Part shown: piece after piece, positions 16,631-25,331 of the stretch
How positions within the stretch are numbered: position 1 is the first letter of the stretch
How the letters are laid out: each line of letters starts with the position of its first letter
Assembly (NCBI GenBank): GCA_003248075.1
Contig: QJYK01000276.1
Location: 62,001-126,000 of the forward strand
Direction of reading: 5' to 3'
Source: Gemmatimonadota bacterium
GTDB taxonomy: Bacteria; Gemmatimonadota; Gemmatimonadetes; Longimicrobiales; Gaopeijiaceae
DNA length: 64,000 bases
Notes under the pieces: generated by a model
What the model saw: only the letters and a program-made list of their open reading frames with translations
Told to the model about the DNA's origin: nothing
Database searches by the model: none
Translations under genes and position numbers: made by a program

Positions 16631-17227
16631 ATGATGCGCTCCGTCCCCATGGCCACGCTCCGGCGCCGGGCGAGGGCTCCCCTCGGTCTGGCCACGCTCC
16701 TGTGGGTGGCGTTGGTTCTCGCTTCGTGCGGCGACGATCCCTTCAAGATCCGTTGGACGCTCCAGCCGGATACTGTGCTGCTCTATTCGTTGGCCCGTCC
16801 CGAGCTCAACCTGCTGTCCGGGTTCAGCTTCATCAACAGGATCCCGATCCGCATCGAGGCTCCCAATGCCACCGGCTCCTGGGACGTCGCGCTGGACACG
16901 CGCGACGGCGGTTTGGTGTTGCTGCCACCGGGGGCGCTCGGGGTCGAGTCGAAGGCGAGGATCGTCGCCCTTCCGGGGGCGGAGTTCGACGAGGTCCTCG
17001 AGGCGCCGGCGGACACCGCCCTCTACACGGCGGACGGACCCGTTCCGCTGTCCCTGGGGACGGTCTACGTCGTACGGACGAACCAGTACATCGGCTCCTT
17101 CGGGACGCGCTGCGTCAACTACGGCAAGATGGAGCCCCTCGTGATCGATGCGGCGCAGGGGACCCTGAGCTTCGTGTTCGATGCCAGCCCGGTGTGCAAC
17201 GATCGAAAGCTCATCCCGCCGAACTGA
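16631..17227 (+). CDS. Predicted lipoprotein of unknown function
   Basis: The 198-aa product has a basic N-terminus, a hydrophobic core (GLATLLWVALVL) and the lipobox LASC, so it should be lipidated at the Cys near residue 33. The mature part begins GDDPFKIRWTLQPDTV and looks beta-rich. It has two cysteines near the C-terminus (TRCVNYG and SPVCNDR) that could form a disulfide. I do not recognise the family. ATG 16631 has a GGAG 13 bases upstream; in-frame ATGs at 16634 and 16649 are alternatives. It lies 12 bases before serS and may share its transcript. Confidence 0.7.
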   Translation: MMRSVPMATLRRRARAPLGLATLLWVALVLASCGDDPFKIRWTLQPDTVLLYSLARPELNLLSGFSFINRIPIRIEAPNATGSWDVALDTRDGGLVLLPPGALGVESKARIVALPGAEFDEVLEAPADTALYTADGPVPLSLGTVYVVRTNQYIGSFGTRCVNYGKMEPLVIDAAQGTLSFVFDASPVCNDRKLIPPN

Positions 17228-17239
17228 CCCGCGCTCCGA

Positions 17240-18523
17240 ATGTTGGATATCCGCAGGATCCGATTCGAGCCCGACGAGGTGAAGCTGGCATTGACCCGTC
17301 GGGGGGACCCCGGGTTCCCCGCCTTGGTGGACGAGTTGCGCAGCCTCGACGAGGCGCGGCGCCTGGCGGTGGGAGAGGTGAACGACCTCAAGGCCCGGAG
17401 AAACGAGGCCTCGAAGCAGGTGGGCGAGCTCAAGCGTTCGGGTGGCGATGCCGAGGAGATCATCGTCGCGATGCGGCAGTTGGGGGAACGCATCGGCGAG
17501 CTGGACGACGCGGTGCGCGCCAACGAGGAACGCGTCCAGGAGATCCTCCTGGCCGTTCCGAATCTGCCGCTCTCCGAGATCCCCGACGGCGGAGAAGAGG
17601 CGAATCGTGTCGAGTCGAGCTGGGGAGAGCCACGGAAGTTCGCGTTCGTGCCCAAGCCGCACTGGGAGCTGGGCGAGGGACTGGGAATCCTCGACCTGCC
17701 GCGCGGATCGAAGATCAGTGGGTCCGGATTTCCGGTGTTGCGCGGCGTCGGCGCGAGACTCCAGCGTGGGCTGATCTCGTGGTTCCTCGACGTCCACACC
17801 CGCGAGAACGGATACCTCGAGCTGCGGGTGCCCTACCTGGTCACGGGGGAGACCATGACCGGCACCGGGCAGCTACCCAAGTTCGCGGACGAGTCGTACC
17901 TGTCGGAGAGAGACGACCTCTGGCTGATCCCCACGGCGGAGGTCCCTGTAACCAACCTCCATCGTGACGAGATTCTCACAGCCGAGCAGCTTCCGCTCCG
18001 CTACACGGCTTATACGCCCTGCTTCCGTCGGGAGGCGGGTGCCGCCGGAAAGGACACGCGTGGCCTCCTCAGGGTTCATCAGTTCGACAAAGTGGAGCTG
18101 GTGCGCTACGAACGCCCGGAGCGTAGCCGCCAGGCGCTCGAGGAGCTGACTCGCGAGGCGGAGACCCTGCTTGAACGCTTGGGCCTCCACTACCGACGGG
18201 TCACGCTCGCGTCGGCAGACCTCGGCTTCAGCGCCGCGATGACCTATGATCTCGAGGTGTGGGCACCCGGTGTGGGGAAGTGGCTGGAGGTCTCCAGTTG
18301 CTCGACGTTCACCGACTACCAGGCGCGACGGGCCAATCTCAGGTATCGTGCGGCTCAGAGCGAAAAGCCGGAGTTCGTGCACACGTTGAACGGCTCGGCC
18401 CTCGCGCTTCCCCGCGTGGTTGCCGCGCTCCTCGAGACGCACCAGCAGGAGGATGGCTCCGTCGTCCTCCCGGAGGCCGTTCGCCCGTACGTGGGCGTCG
18501 ACTGTCTGTCCGGACCTGCGTGA
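17240..18523 (+). CDS. serS: Seryl-tRNA synthetase
   Basis: This class II synthetase charges tRNA-Ser with serine in the cytoplasm. The N-terminal coiled-coil arm that grips the tRNA long variable arm spans about residues 25-110 (heptad-rich, LKARRNEASKQVGELKRSGG). The class II catalytic core follows. Motif 2 is PCFRREAGAAGKDTRGLLR, with HQFDKVELV after it. Motif 3 is LNGSALALPRVVAALLETHQ. Its 427 aa is normal. ATG 17240 has no evident SD; coupling to the lipoprotein gene ending 12 bases upstream may drive initiation. Confidence 0.96.
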   Translation: MLDIRRIRFEPDEVKLALTRRGDPGFPALVDELRSLDEARRLAVGEVNDLKARRNEASKQVGELKRSGGDAEEIIVAMRQLGERIGELDDAVRANEERVQEILLAVPNLPLSEIPDGGEEANRVESSWGEPRKFAFVPKPHWELGEGLGILDLPRGSKISGSGFPVLRGVGARLQRGLISWFLDVHTRENGYLELRVPYLVTGETMTGTGQLPKFADESYLSERDDLWLIPTAEVPVTNLHRDEILTAEQLPLRYTAYTPCFRREAGAAGKDTRGLLRVHQFDKVELVRYERPERSRQALEELTREAETLLERLGLHYRRVTLASADLGFSAAMTYDLEVWAPGVGKWLEVSSCSTFTDYQARRANLRYRAAQSEKPEFVHTLNGSALALPRVVAALLETHQQEDGSVVLPEAVRPYVGVDCLSGPA

Positions 18524-18538
18524 GGCTCGGCCGGACCC

Positions 18539-19717
18539 TTGATTCGGATCAAGTGGCCCATCGCCCTCGCCACGCTGTTCGTGGCGCTCCTCGGCCTGTA
18601 CGTCCTGTACTCGACCTGGATCATCGAGGTCCTGCGGTCGGACGCGGAGACGCTCACCGAGATCTTCGCCGAAGTCCAGGCTGCGCTCGCGGACCCGGAC
18701 CCCGCGCGCGGTGACGATGCGCTCTTCCGCCTGCAGACGATCATCCGCGAGTCCGGGGTTCCCCTGGTCATCACCGGACCGGGCGACACGGTTCTGGCGG
18801 TGGAGAACCCACCGTTTCCGGCGGACCTCGACACCCGGGAGGGGCAGGAACGGATTCGGGCTTACGTCCGGAGGCTGGACGTCCGGAACCCGCCGGTGGG
18901 CGACTCCACGATCCAGCATCTGCACTTCGGGGACACGCCGCAGATCCGACGGCTGCGGTGGATCCCCAACCTGCTGGCCGGAGGCTTGCTGCTCACGGTC
19001 TTCTTCGGGTTCGTGATGATCCGTGCGCAGCGCAGGGCGGAGGGGGAGAGAGCCTGGACCGCCATGGCCCGGGAGCTCGCGCATCAGCTGGGCACGCCCC
19101 TCTCCTCACTCCAGGGCTGGCTGGAGGTGTTGAAGCTGCCGATGCGGGATCGGCCGGAGTCCCTGGCGGACCGCGATGTGGCCGCTGCCATCGAGGAGGA
19201 TCTCGAGAGGCTGGAGCGAATCAGCCACCGCTTCGAGCTGATCGGACGGGAGCCAGAGCTCGAGAGCTTGTCGTTGCGTCGTCTCGTGAGAGACCTGGAG
19301 CGCTATCTCGCCGTTCGGCTCCCCAAGCTGGGTAGGGGCGTCGATCTCATCGTGGACATCCCCGACGGGCTCCCGACGGTGAAGGCGAACGAGGTTCTGC
19401 TCATGTGGGCGCTCGAGAACGTCGTCAAGAACGCGCTCGACGCCCTGGCGGGGCGAGGAGGCCGGATCACCATCTACGCGCGTGAGGTGGGTGGGGGTCA
19501 GGTGAGCCTGCGCATCCGCGACTCGGGTCCGGGCGTGGACCCCGAGATCAGGGATCGCATCTTCGAGCCCGGGGTGACGACCAAGTCGGGTGGCTGGGGT
19601 GTAGGACTCGCGCTGTCCCGCAGAATCGTGGAGGGCGTCCACAAGGGCCGCATCGAGCTCCTTGACGGCCCTGGCGGGACCACGTTCCAGATCAGGCTCC
19701 CGGTGGCCGATGGCTGA
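18539..19717 (+). CDS. Membrane sensor histidine kinase (orphan)
   Basis: The 392-aa protein has a first membrane helix at residues ~6-25, a ~110-residue extracytoplasmic sensor and a second helix at ~141-160. A dimerisation/phospho-acceptor helix (ELAHQLGTPLSSLQGWLEV, His182) and an ATPase domain follow. The N box is ENVVKNALDAL and the G boxes are DSGPGVDP and GWGVGLALSRRIV. The H-box carries HQLGTP instead of the usual HELRTP. The start is a TTG; no better in-frame start is seen nearby. No response regulator is adjacent. Its stop overlaps the pcrA start by eight bases, which ties it translationally to a DNA helicase. Signal unknown. Confidence 0.85.
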   Translation: MIRIKWPIALATLFVALLGLYVLYSTWIIEVLRSDAETLTEIFAEVQAALADPDPARGDDALFRLQTIIRESGVPLVITGPGDTVLAVENPPFPADLDTREGQERIRAYVRRLDVRNPPVGDSTIQHLHFGDTPQIRRLRWIPNLLAGGLLLTVFFGFVMIRAQRRAEGERAWTAMARELAHQLGTPLSSLQGWLEVLKLPMRDRPESLADRDVAAAIEEDLERLERISHRFELIGREPELESLSLRRLVRDLERYLAVRLPKLGRGVDLIVDIPDGLPTVKANEVLLMWALENVVKNALDALAGRGGRITIYAREVGGGQVSLRIRDSGPGVDPEIRDRIFEPGVTTKSGGWGVGLALSRRIVEGVHKGRIELLDGPGGTTFQIRLPVADG

Positions 19718-21998
19718 GGCCCGCCCCGCCGCCCACCCCTCAGCCCATCTCGAGGGTCTGAACCCGGAGCAGCGTGAGGCCACGGAGCATTTCGAGGGGC
19801 CCATCCTCGTGCTCGCCGGCGCCGGATCGGGCAAGACCCGAGTCCTGACTGCGCGCGTATGCCACCTGATCCGCGAGCACGGGGTCCCGCCGGCGCGCAT
19901 TCTCGCGGTGACGTTCACGAACAAGGCCGCGGGCGAGATGAAGGAGCGCATCACCAGAATGCTCGGTTCGGAGCCCGCGGGCATGTGGGTGGGGACCTTT
20001 CACGCCATCGGTGCCAGGATCCTTCGTCGGCACGCGGATCGGCTGGGCTGGGACCGAACCTTCACGATCTTCGACCAGGATCAATCGCTTCGGTTGGTCA
20101 AGAGCGTCCAGGAGTCGGTAGGGCTCGATCCCAAGAGGTGGAGCCCGAAGGCCCTGCGCGCCGAGATGAGCAACGCGAAGAACCAGCTCGTCTCCTCGGA
20201 GGCGTTCGCCCGCGACAACGAGGGCTCGTTCGACATGTTCGTACGGGCGGTGGCGAGAATCTACCCCCCGTACCAGCGAGCCCTCCAAGACCAGAACGCG
20301 TTCGATTTCGACGACCTGCTCATGAAGCCAGTCGAGCTTCTGGAGGCTGCCCCCGGTCTCCTACGGGAATACCGCGAGCGGTTCGCGTTCGTGCTGGTCG
20401 ACGAGTACCAGGACACGAATCGCGCCCAGTTCCGGTTCATCGAGCTCCTGGCGGCGGACCACGGCAACCTCATGGTGGTGGGCGACGACGACCAATCGAT
20501 CTACGGGTGGCGGGGTGCCGACATCCGCAACATCCTGGATTTCGAGACCGCGTTCCCCGGGGCGCGCATCGTGCGCCTCGAGCGGAATTACCGGTCCACC
20601 CAGCGGATCCTCGATGCTGCGAACGCCGTGATCGCGGAAAACGTGGACCGCAAGGGAAAGACCCTTCGCACGGAACGCGCCGGTGGCGACGCGATCACCC
20701 TCGTGGAGACCTTCGACGAGACGGACGAGGCGCGGTGGATCGTCGGGGATCTCCGTGTCCGCTACGACGAAACGCCTGACCTGTCCTACCGTTCCATCGC
20801 CGTGCTCTACCGGACGAACGCCCAGGCGCGGGCGCTCGAGGATGCATTCCGACGAGAGGGGATTCCTTACCAGGTCGTGGGAAGCGTGCGCTTCTACGAG
20901 CGGCGCGAGATCCAGGACGTGCTTGCGTATCTGCGCCTCATCTCCAATCCGCGGGACCGCGTCGCGTTCGAGCGCGTCGTGAATTATCCACGCCGGGGGA
21001 TCGGCTCGACGTCGCTGCAGAAGCTTTCGGACTGGGCGTCCATCGAGGGCCTGAGCCTCCTGGACGCCGCGGCGCGCTCGGAGCACATGCCTGGCTTGCG
21101 CGGGGCGGCCGCGGTGGGCCTCGCTTCGTTCGCGTCCCTGATCCAACGGTATTCGTTGAGGGCGACGCAGGTCGGCGTCGGGACGCTCCTGGAGGAATTG
21201 GTCGAGGAGCTGGACCTGGCCCGCCATCTACACGACGAGGGTCCGGAGGGAGAGGATCGGGCCCGGAACGTGGCCGAGCTGATCGCGGGCGCGTTGGACT
21301 TCGACGTCGACCCGGTGGACACCCTCGGCGTGGAGGAGACGGACGGGTTCACCGAGCTGGACCTCTTCCTGCAGCAGGTCGCTCTCGTGGCGGACGTGGA
21401 TCGACTCGATCCCGACGCCGATGCGGTCACGCTCATGACGCTGCACAATGCCAAGGGCCTCGAATTCCCGGTGGTCTACATCTCGGGCATGGAGGACGGT
21501 CTCTTCCCGCTGTCCCGGGCCTATGACGAGCCCACGGCCCTGGAGGAGGAGCGACGGCTCTTCTACGTGGGGATCACCCGCGCGGAGGACAAGCTGTCGC
21601 TGAGCTGGGCCAGGCAGAGGCGCAGGGCGGGCGATTTCACCTACGGGACCTTGTCCTCGTTCGTGGACGCGATCCCCGAGGAGCTTCGTGACCTCCGCAT
21701 GAGCGACCGGCTGCGGATCGCCGCATCCTCGACCCCTCACCGGGGGTCCAGGCACCGCAGGCGGGGTGAATCCCCGGCCTTCGAGTACGAACCCGAGTAC
21801 GAGCCGGACGGGTCGTTCAATCAGGACCTGCCGCGCTACGTGAAGGGAGAGCGCGTCGTCCACCAGACGTTCGGGTCAGGGTCGGTGGTCGAGGTCACTG
21901 GCTTCGGCAGGGACCTCAAGGTGACGGTCGATTTCGACGAGACTGGTCGAAAGAAGCTGCTGGTCCGCTACGCCAACCTCGAGCGGGACTGGCCGTGA
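19710..21998 (+). CDS. pcrA: UvrD/PcrA-family superfamily 1 DNA helicase
   Basis: This ATP-dependent 3'-5' helicase acts in nucleotide-excision and mismatch repair and in clearing RNA polymerase or recombinase filaments. All SF1A motifs are visible: Walker A AGAGSGKTR, FTNKAAGEMKER (Ia), DEYQDTN (II), GDDDQSIYGWRGA (III), RNYRST (IV), TLHNAKGLEFPVVYISG (V) and RRLFYVGITRAED (VI). The C-terminus is the PcrA-type tail with VKGERVVHQTFGSGSV, the segment that binds RNA polymerase in PcrA/UvrD. Start ATG 19710 gives 762 aa, normal for the family. It overlaps the kinase gene by eight bases. UvrD is the alternative name. Confidence 0.94.
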   Translation: MAEARPAAHPSAHLEGLNPEQREATEHFEGPILVLAGAGSGKTRVLTARVCHLIREHGVPPARILAVTFTNKAAGEMKERITRMLGSEPAGMWVGTFHAIGARILRRHADRLGWDRTFTIFDQDQSLRLVKSVQESVGLDPKRWSPKALRAEMSNAKNQLVSSEAFARDNEGSFDMFVRAVARIYPPYQRALQDQNAFDFDDLLMKPVELLEAAPGLLREYRERFAFVLVDEYQDTNRAQFRFIELLAADHGNLMVVGDDDQSIYGWRGADIRNILDFETAFPGARIVRLERNYRSTQRILDAANAVIAENVDRKGKTLRTERAGGDAITLVETFDETDEARWIVGDLRVRYDETPDLSYRSIAVLYRTNAQARALEDAFRREGIPYQVVGSVRFYERREIQDVLAYLRLISNPRDRVAFERVVNYPRRGIGSTSLQKLSDWASIEGLSLLDAAARSEHMPGLRGAAAVGLASFASLIQRYSLRATQVGVGTLLEELVEELDLARHLHDEGPEGEDRARNVAELIAGALDFDVDPVDTLGVEETDGFTELDLFLQQVALVADVDRLDPDADAVTLMTLHNAKGLEFPVVYISGMEDGLFPLSRAYDEPTALEEERRLFYVGITRAEDKLSLSWARQRRRAGDFTYGTLSSFVDAIPEELRDLRMSDRLRIAASSTPHRGSRHRRRGESPAFEYEPEYEPDGSFNQDLPRYVKGERVVHQTFGSGSVVEVTGFGRDLKVTVDFDETGRKKLLVRYANLERDWP

Positions 21999-22012
21999 TC
22001 GTTGCGATCACG
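21994..22012. terminator. Perfect 8-bp inverted repeat at the pcrA stop
   Basis: CGTGATCG, a three-base TTG loop and CGATCACG form a perfect stem that contains the pcrA stop codon (21996-21998). No T-run follows. It could be a U-less terminator, an mRNA 3'-end stabiliser or a protein-binding dyad. The SulP gene starts about 40 bases on. Confidence 0.4.
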
Positions 22013-22053
22013 CTCTCCACGCACCCCCCCACAAAGCCCTCCGCCACACACCT

Positions 22054-23736
22054 ATGGCTCGCTGGCCGATAGAGCTGGAACCGAAGCTGGTAGCGGTCCT
22101 GCGAGAGGGCTATGGCGCGCGCGACCTGGCCCACGACGCCATGGCGGGGGTCGTTGTCGGCGTGGTCGCGCTCCCGCTGGCGATCGCGTTCGCGATCGCC
22201 TCGGGCGTTCGTCCGGAGCAGGGGCTCTACACCGCGATCGTCGCCGGCTTCCTGATCGCGGCCCTGAGCGGGTCACGGGTGCAGATCGGAGGCCCGACCG
22301 GGGCGTTCGTCGTGCTCGTGGCGGACGTCGTCGCGCGACATGGATACGACGGTCTCGTGGTGGCGACCCTGCTCGCGGGGGGGCTGCTCGTGGCGATGGG
22401 GATCGCGCGGATGGGGGCCGTGATCCGATTCATACCGTACCCCGTGACCGTCGGCTTCACCTCCGGGATCGCGCTCATCATCGCCATCGGGCAGATCGGC
22501 GACGGCCTCGGTCTGTCTCTCGCGCAGGTCCCGTCCGGGGCCGCCGAGCGACTCGTCGCCTATGTCGGGGCGCTCGGGTCGGCCAACGCGGCCGCGCTTG
22601 GGTTGTGTGCCGCCACGGTCGCCGTGGTTGCGTGGTGGCCGCGAATCACGCCGCGTGTGCCGGGCCCACTGGTCGCCCTGCTCGCGGGGACCGCCGCCAC
22701 CGCGACGTTGGGCCTGCAGGTGGAGACGATCGGCTCGCGCTTCGGCGCGATTCCATCGTCTCTTCCCGTGCCGCGCTTGCCTCACCTCGAGCTTGCGGCG
22801 CTGCCCGAGCTCTTCTCACCGGCCCTGGCGATCGCGCTTCTGGCGGGCATCGAGTCGCTGCTCAGCGCCGTGGTGGCCGACGGGATGACGGGACGCAAGC
22901 ACCGGCCCAACGCGGAGCTGTTGGCCCAGGGGGTCGCGAACCTGGCGTCGCCGATCTTCGGCGGTATTCCCGCGACGGGTGCCATTGCGCGCACGGCGAC
23001 CAACATTCGCAACGGTGGTCGCACACCCTTTGCCGGAATGATCCACGCGCTCACGCTGGTCGTGATCCTCACCACCGTGGGTCGCTGGGTCGCGCTGGTG
23101 CCCATGGCGGTGCTGGCCGGCATCCTGCTGGTCGTCGCCTACAACATGAGCGAGTGGCGGCTGTTCCTGGGCCTGCTCCGTGGTCCGAGAAGCGACGTGC
23201 TGGTCCTCGCGAGCACGTTCGGCCTCACGGTGCTGGTGGATCTGACGGTGGCGATTCAGGTCGGTGTCGTTCTCGCCGCCCTCCTTTTCATGCGCCGCAT
23301 GGCGGAGGTCAGTGAGGTGCGCTCCGTGACCGAGCAATTGCGCGGCGAAGCGGGAGGGAACGGGGAGGAGCCGCTCGTGAACGTGCCGGACCGGGTCGAG
23401 GTCTTCGAGGTCGCGGGCTCGTTCTTCTTCGGGGCCGCCCAGAAGTTCAGCGAGACCCTGGTGGGAATCGGCGCGCACCCGGCCGTCGTGATCTTGCGCA
23501 TGCGGTCCGTCCCCGCCATGGATGCGACGGGGCTGCGGGCGCTCGAGGAAGTGTGGTCGCGCTTCAGGCGTCAGGGAACGGTGCTCTTGCTCTCCGGTGT
23601 GCAGGAGCAGCCGCAGCGGGTGATGGAGCGGGGCGGACTGCTTGTGAAGCTGGGTCCGGACAACCTCGTCGCCACGTTTCCGGAAGCCCTGGAACGGGCC
23701 CGCGCCATCGTGTCCACGACGGCAAGCCCGAGCTGA
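22054..23736 (+). CDS. SulP-family anion transporter with STAS domain
   Basis: SulP proteins import sulfate, bicarbonate or other anions by proton or sodium coupling. The 560-aa protein has 10-14 hydrophobic segments from residue ~25 to ~415. These include the SulP motif around VVALPLAIAFAIASGVRPEQG, then GGPTGAFVV and the TM8-like IESLLSAVVADGMTG. The C-terminal STAS domain begins near residue 440 with VPDRVEVFEVAGSFFFGAAQ and has the conserved VVILRMRSVPAMDATGLRALE. The carried anion cannot be told from sequence; the absence of sulfur-assimilation or carbonic anhydrase genes nearby gives no hint. ATG 22054 lies 55 bases after pcrA. Confidence 0.9.
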   Translation: MARWPIELEPKLVAVLREGYGARDLAHDAMAGVVVGVVALPLAIAFAIASGVRPEQGLYTAIVAGFLIAALSGSRVQIGGPTGAFVVLVADVVARHGYDGLVVATLLAGGLLVAMGIARMGAVIRFIPYPVTVGFTSGIALIIAIGQIGDGLGLSLAQVPSGAAERLVAYVGALGSANAAALGLCAATVAVVAWWPRITPRVPGPLVALLAGTAATATLGLQVETIGSRFGAIPSSLPVPRLPHLELAALPELFSPALAIALLAGIESLLSAVVADGMTGRKHRPNAELLAQGVANLASPIFGGIPATGAIARTATNIRNGGRTPFAGMIHALTLVVILTTVGRWVALVPMAVLAGILLVVAYNMSEWRLFLGLLRGPRSDVLVLASTFGLTVLVDLTVAIQVGVVLAALLFMRRMAEVSEVRSVTEQLRGEAGGNGEEPLVNVPDRVEVFEVAGSFFFGAAQKFSETLVGIGAHPAVVILRMRSVPAMDATGLRALEEVWSRFRRQGTVLLLSGVQEQPQRVMERGGLLVKLGPDNLVATFPEALERARAIVSTTASPS

Positions 23737-23745
23737 CGCCGCTGC

Positions 23746-24696
23746 TCACCTCTTGGGCGGGTTCCGCTCCTGCCGTCGACCCGTGATGCCCAACGCGAAC
23801 TCCGGGTCCGTCACCTCAGGCCAGAAGACCAGTGGATGGGTAGGCAGCGGGAAGAACTCCTCTGCCATTTCCGCGAGCACCTCGGGCCGGTCCGCGGTAT
23901 GATCTGACAGCGCTCTCCTGCGCACCTTCTTGGCGAGCCTGAGGTTCAGATCCCCGACCGGATCCAGATCCGCAGCCTTCGCGCCAGGTCCGTCGCGCAG
24001 GTACCCGACCACGTAGTCGAACACGATCGAAAAGTACTGGTCCACCGTCGGGTCGGGCAGATCGAATCGGGAGCTGGCGAGCACGCGCTCGAAGATCCTC
24101 TGCCAACGGTCGTGCCCCTGGAATCGGATCATTCCTCTGAAGATCCGGCGATTCGTCTGGAAGCTGAAGATCGTCCGACTCAGCACGTCGTCGAAGAGCG
24201 CGTCCGCCTCCGAATGGTCGTGGTCCATGACCAGCGAGCGTGCCTTGCCGAGAAACTCCTCGCCGACGTGCATGTCCATCCTGTGCTCCCAGTACGTGTG
24301 CCCGATCGCCTGGGTCGTGCTGGTCATGAGCAGCTGGCGCGGTACGAACACGTTGTGAGCGATGGTATCGGCGGCCAGATGCGCCAGGTATCCGTATCCG
24401 ACCGATGCGAGAGCCTCGTCCTCTGCGGACGCGAGGATCTCCTCGCCGACGGCCCAGCTGTGACAGTGGCGCCCCTCGGGCACGTACTTCTTGGCCAGCG
24501 AGATGTCCGCGGCGATCGATCCGTACAGGAACGGGAGCGGATGCCGCTCGAGGACGACCCTGACCACCGGGGGCAACAGGTACAGGGAGGAAAGGACCGC
24601 CTCTCCCACGGCCACATGGGTGGCCGGACCCCACGCGAACAGCGGCTCCGGGGCGAGCAGCAGCCAGGCCAGGGCCAGCAGGAGGGCCGGAGCCAT
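23746..24696 (-). CDS. Secreted zinc-dependent phospholipase C-like protein
   Basis: The 316-aa protein has a signal peptide (ALLLALAWLLLAPEPLFA) whose predicted cleavage leaves an N-terminal Trp (W22, mature W1) followed by GPATHVAVGEAVL. In Bacillus and Clostridium phospholipases C the mature N-terminal Trp and a nearby His bind zinc, so the layout fits the zinc-dependent PLC/S1-P1 fold. Further likely ligands are GYLAHLAADTIAHN and GHTYWEHRMD, with FLYGSIAADISLAK upstream. It is probably periplasmic. The DUF948-like gene ends eight bases upstream of its ATG, so it is last in the minus-strand run. Substrate unverified. Confidence 0.72.
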   Translation of the reverse strand: MAPALLLALAWLLLAPEPLFAWGPATHVAVGEAVLSSLYLLPPVVRVVLERHPLPFLYGSIAADISLAKKYVPEGRHCHSWAVGEEILASAEDEALASVGYGYLAHLAADTIAHNVFVPRQLLMTSTTQAIGHTYWEHRMDMHVGEEFLGKARSLVMDHDHSEADALFDDVLSRTIFSFQTNRRIFRGMIRFQGHDRWQRIFERVLASSRFDLPDPTVDQYFSIVFDYVVGYLRDGPGAKAADLDPVGDLNLRLAKKVRRRALSDHTADRPEVLAEMAEEFFPLPTHPLVFWPEVTDPEFALGITGRRQERNPPKR

Positions 24697-24704
24697 GTCT
24701 CGTC

Positions 24705-25286
24705 CTACGACTCCACCGCCTCGCGCTCCGAGCGGGAGGTCGGGACGTCGTCGCCGTCTCCGGAGCGCCCGAGTTCACCCGGAGGCGCGGCGTTGTCATC
24801 CGACCGGGCCGGGGACCGCCCAAGCGCCCGCGCACCTTCTCGCACCCCGCGCACGGTGGCCGCCGTGTCGAGGAAGATGTCCTCCGCTTCTCCCTGGACG
24901 ACCTCCATGAGGGCATTGAATTCGTCGATGCGCGCTTCCATGTGATCGGAGGCCTGCTGCAGGCGGTCCGTGAGAGACTTCACGGAGGCGTTCAGGCGGG
25001 CGACGTCCGCCCTCAACGCCTGCGTGATGAACTCCACGTTGTCCGAGATCGACCGCGCGCGGTCCGATACCGGACCGAGGTTCTGACGCACCGTCAGGCG
25101 CACCTCTTTGATCGCCTGCCGCCATTGTCCGAGGAATCGGACGAGGCTCACCGCGAGGACGGTGAGCGCGACGGCCGACACCAACAGGGCGACGTCCGAC
25201 GCCAGCGCCACGGGGTCGCGCAGGGGGCGTGTGACGATCGTATCGGCGACGAGGGTCTGCGCGGCGCTCAGAACCGGGTGATCCAT
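24705..25286 (-). CDS. DUF948-like single-pass membrane protein
   Basis: The 193-aa protein has one membrane helix at residues ~28-50 (ASDVALLVSAVALTVLAVSL). A long helical region (QAIKEVRLTVRQNLGPVSDR to ~120) follows with coiled-coil character and regularly spaced hydrophobics, as in DUF948 general-stress-type proteins. The last ~40 residues are acidic and disordered. Function unknown; such proteins are often envelope-associated and may organise at the membrane. It lies between the antiporter (45 bases upstream) and the phospholipase-like gene, probably in the same operon. Confidence 0.6.
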   Translation of the reverse strand: MDHPVLSAAQTLVADTIVTRPLRDPVALASDVALLVSAVALTVLAVSLVRFLGQWRQAIKEVRLTVRQNLGPVSDRARSISDNVEFITQALRADVARLNASVKSLTDRLQQASDHMEARIDEFNALMEVVQGEAEDIFLDTAATVRGVREGARALGRSPARSDDNAAPPGELGRSGDGDDVPTSRSEREAVES

Positions 25287-25331
25287 GCCAGCAGTCTACC
25301 GGAACCCGAGCGCCCGATCCAGAACCCGGCC

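Noticed and set aside
22002-23315. 437-residue plus-strand frame overlapping the SulP gene
   Set aside because: It is an Arg/Gly-rich alternate-frame translation of the SulP transporter with no recognisable motif.
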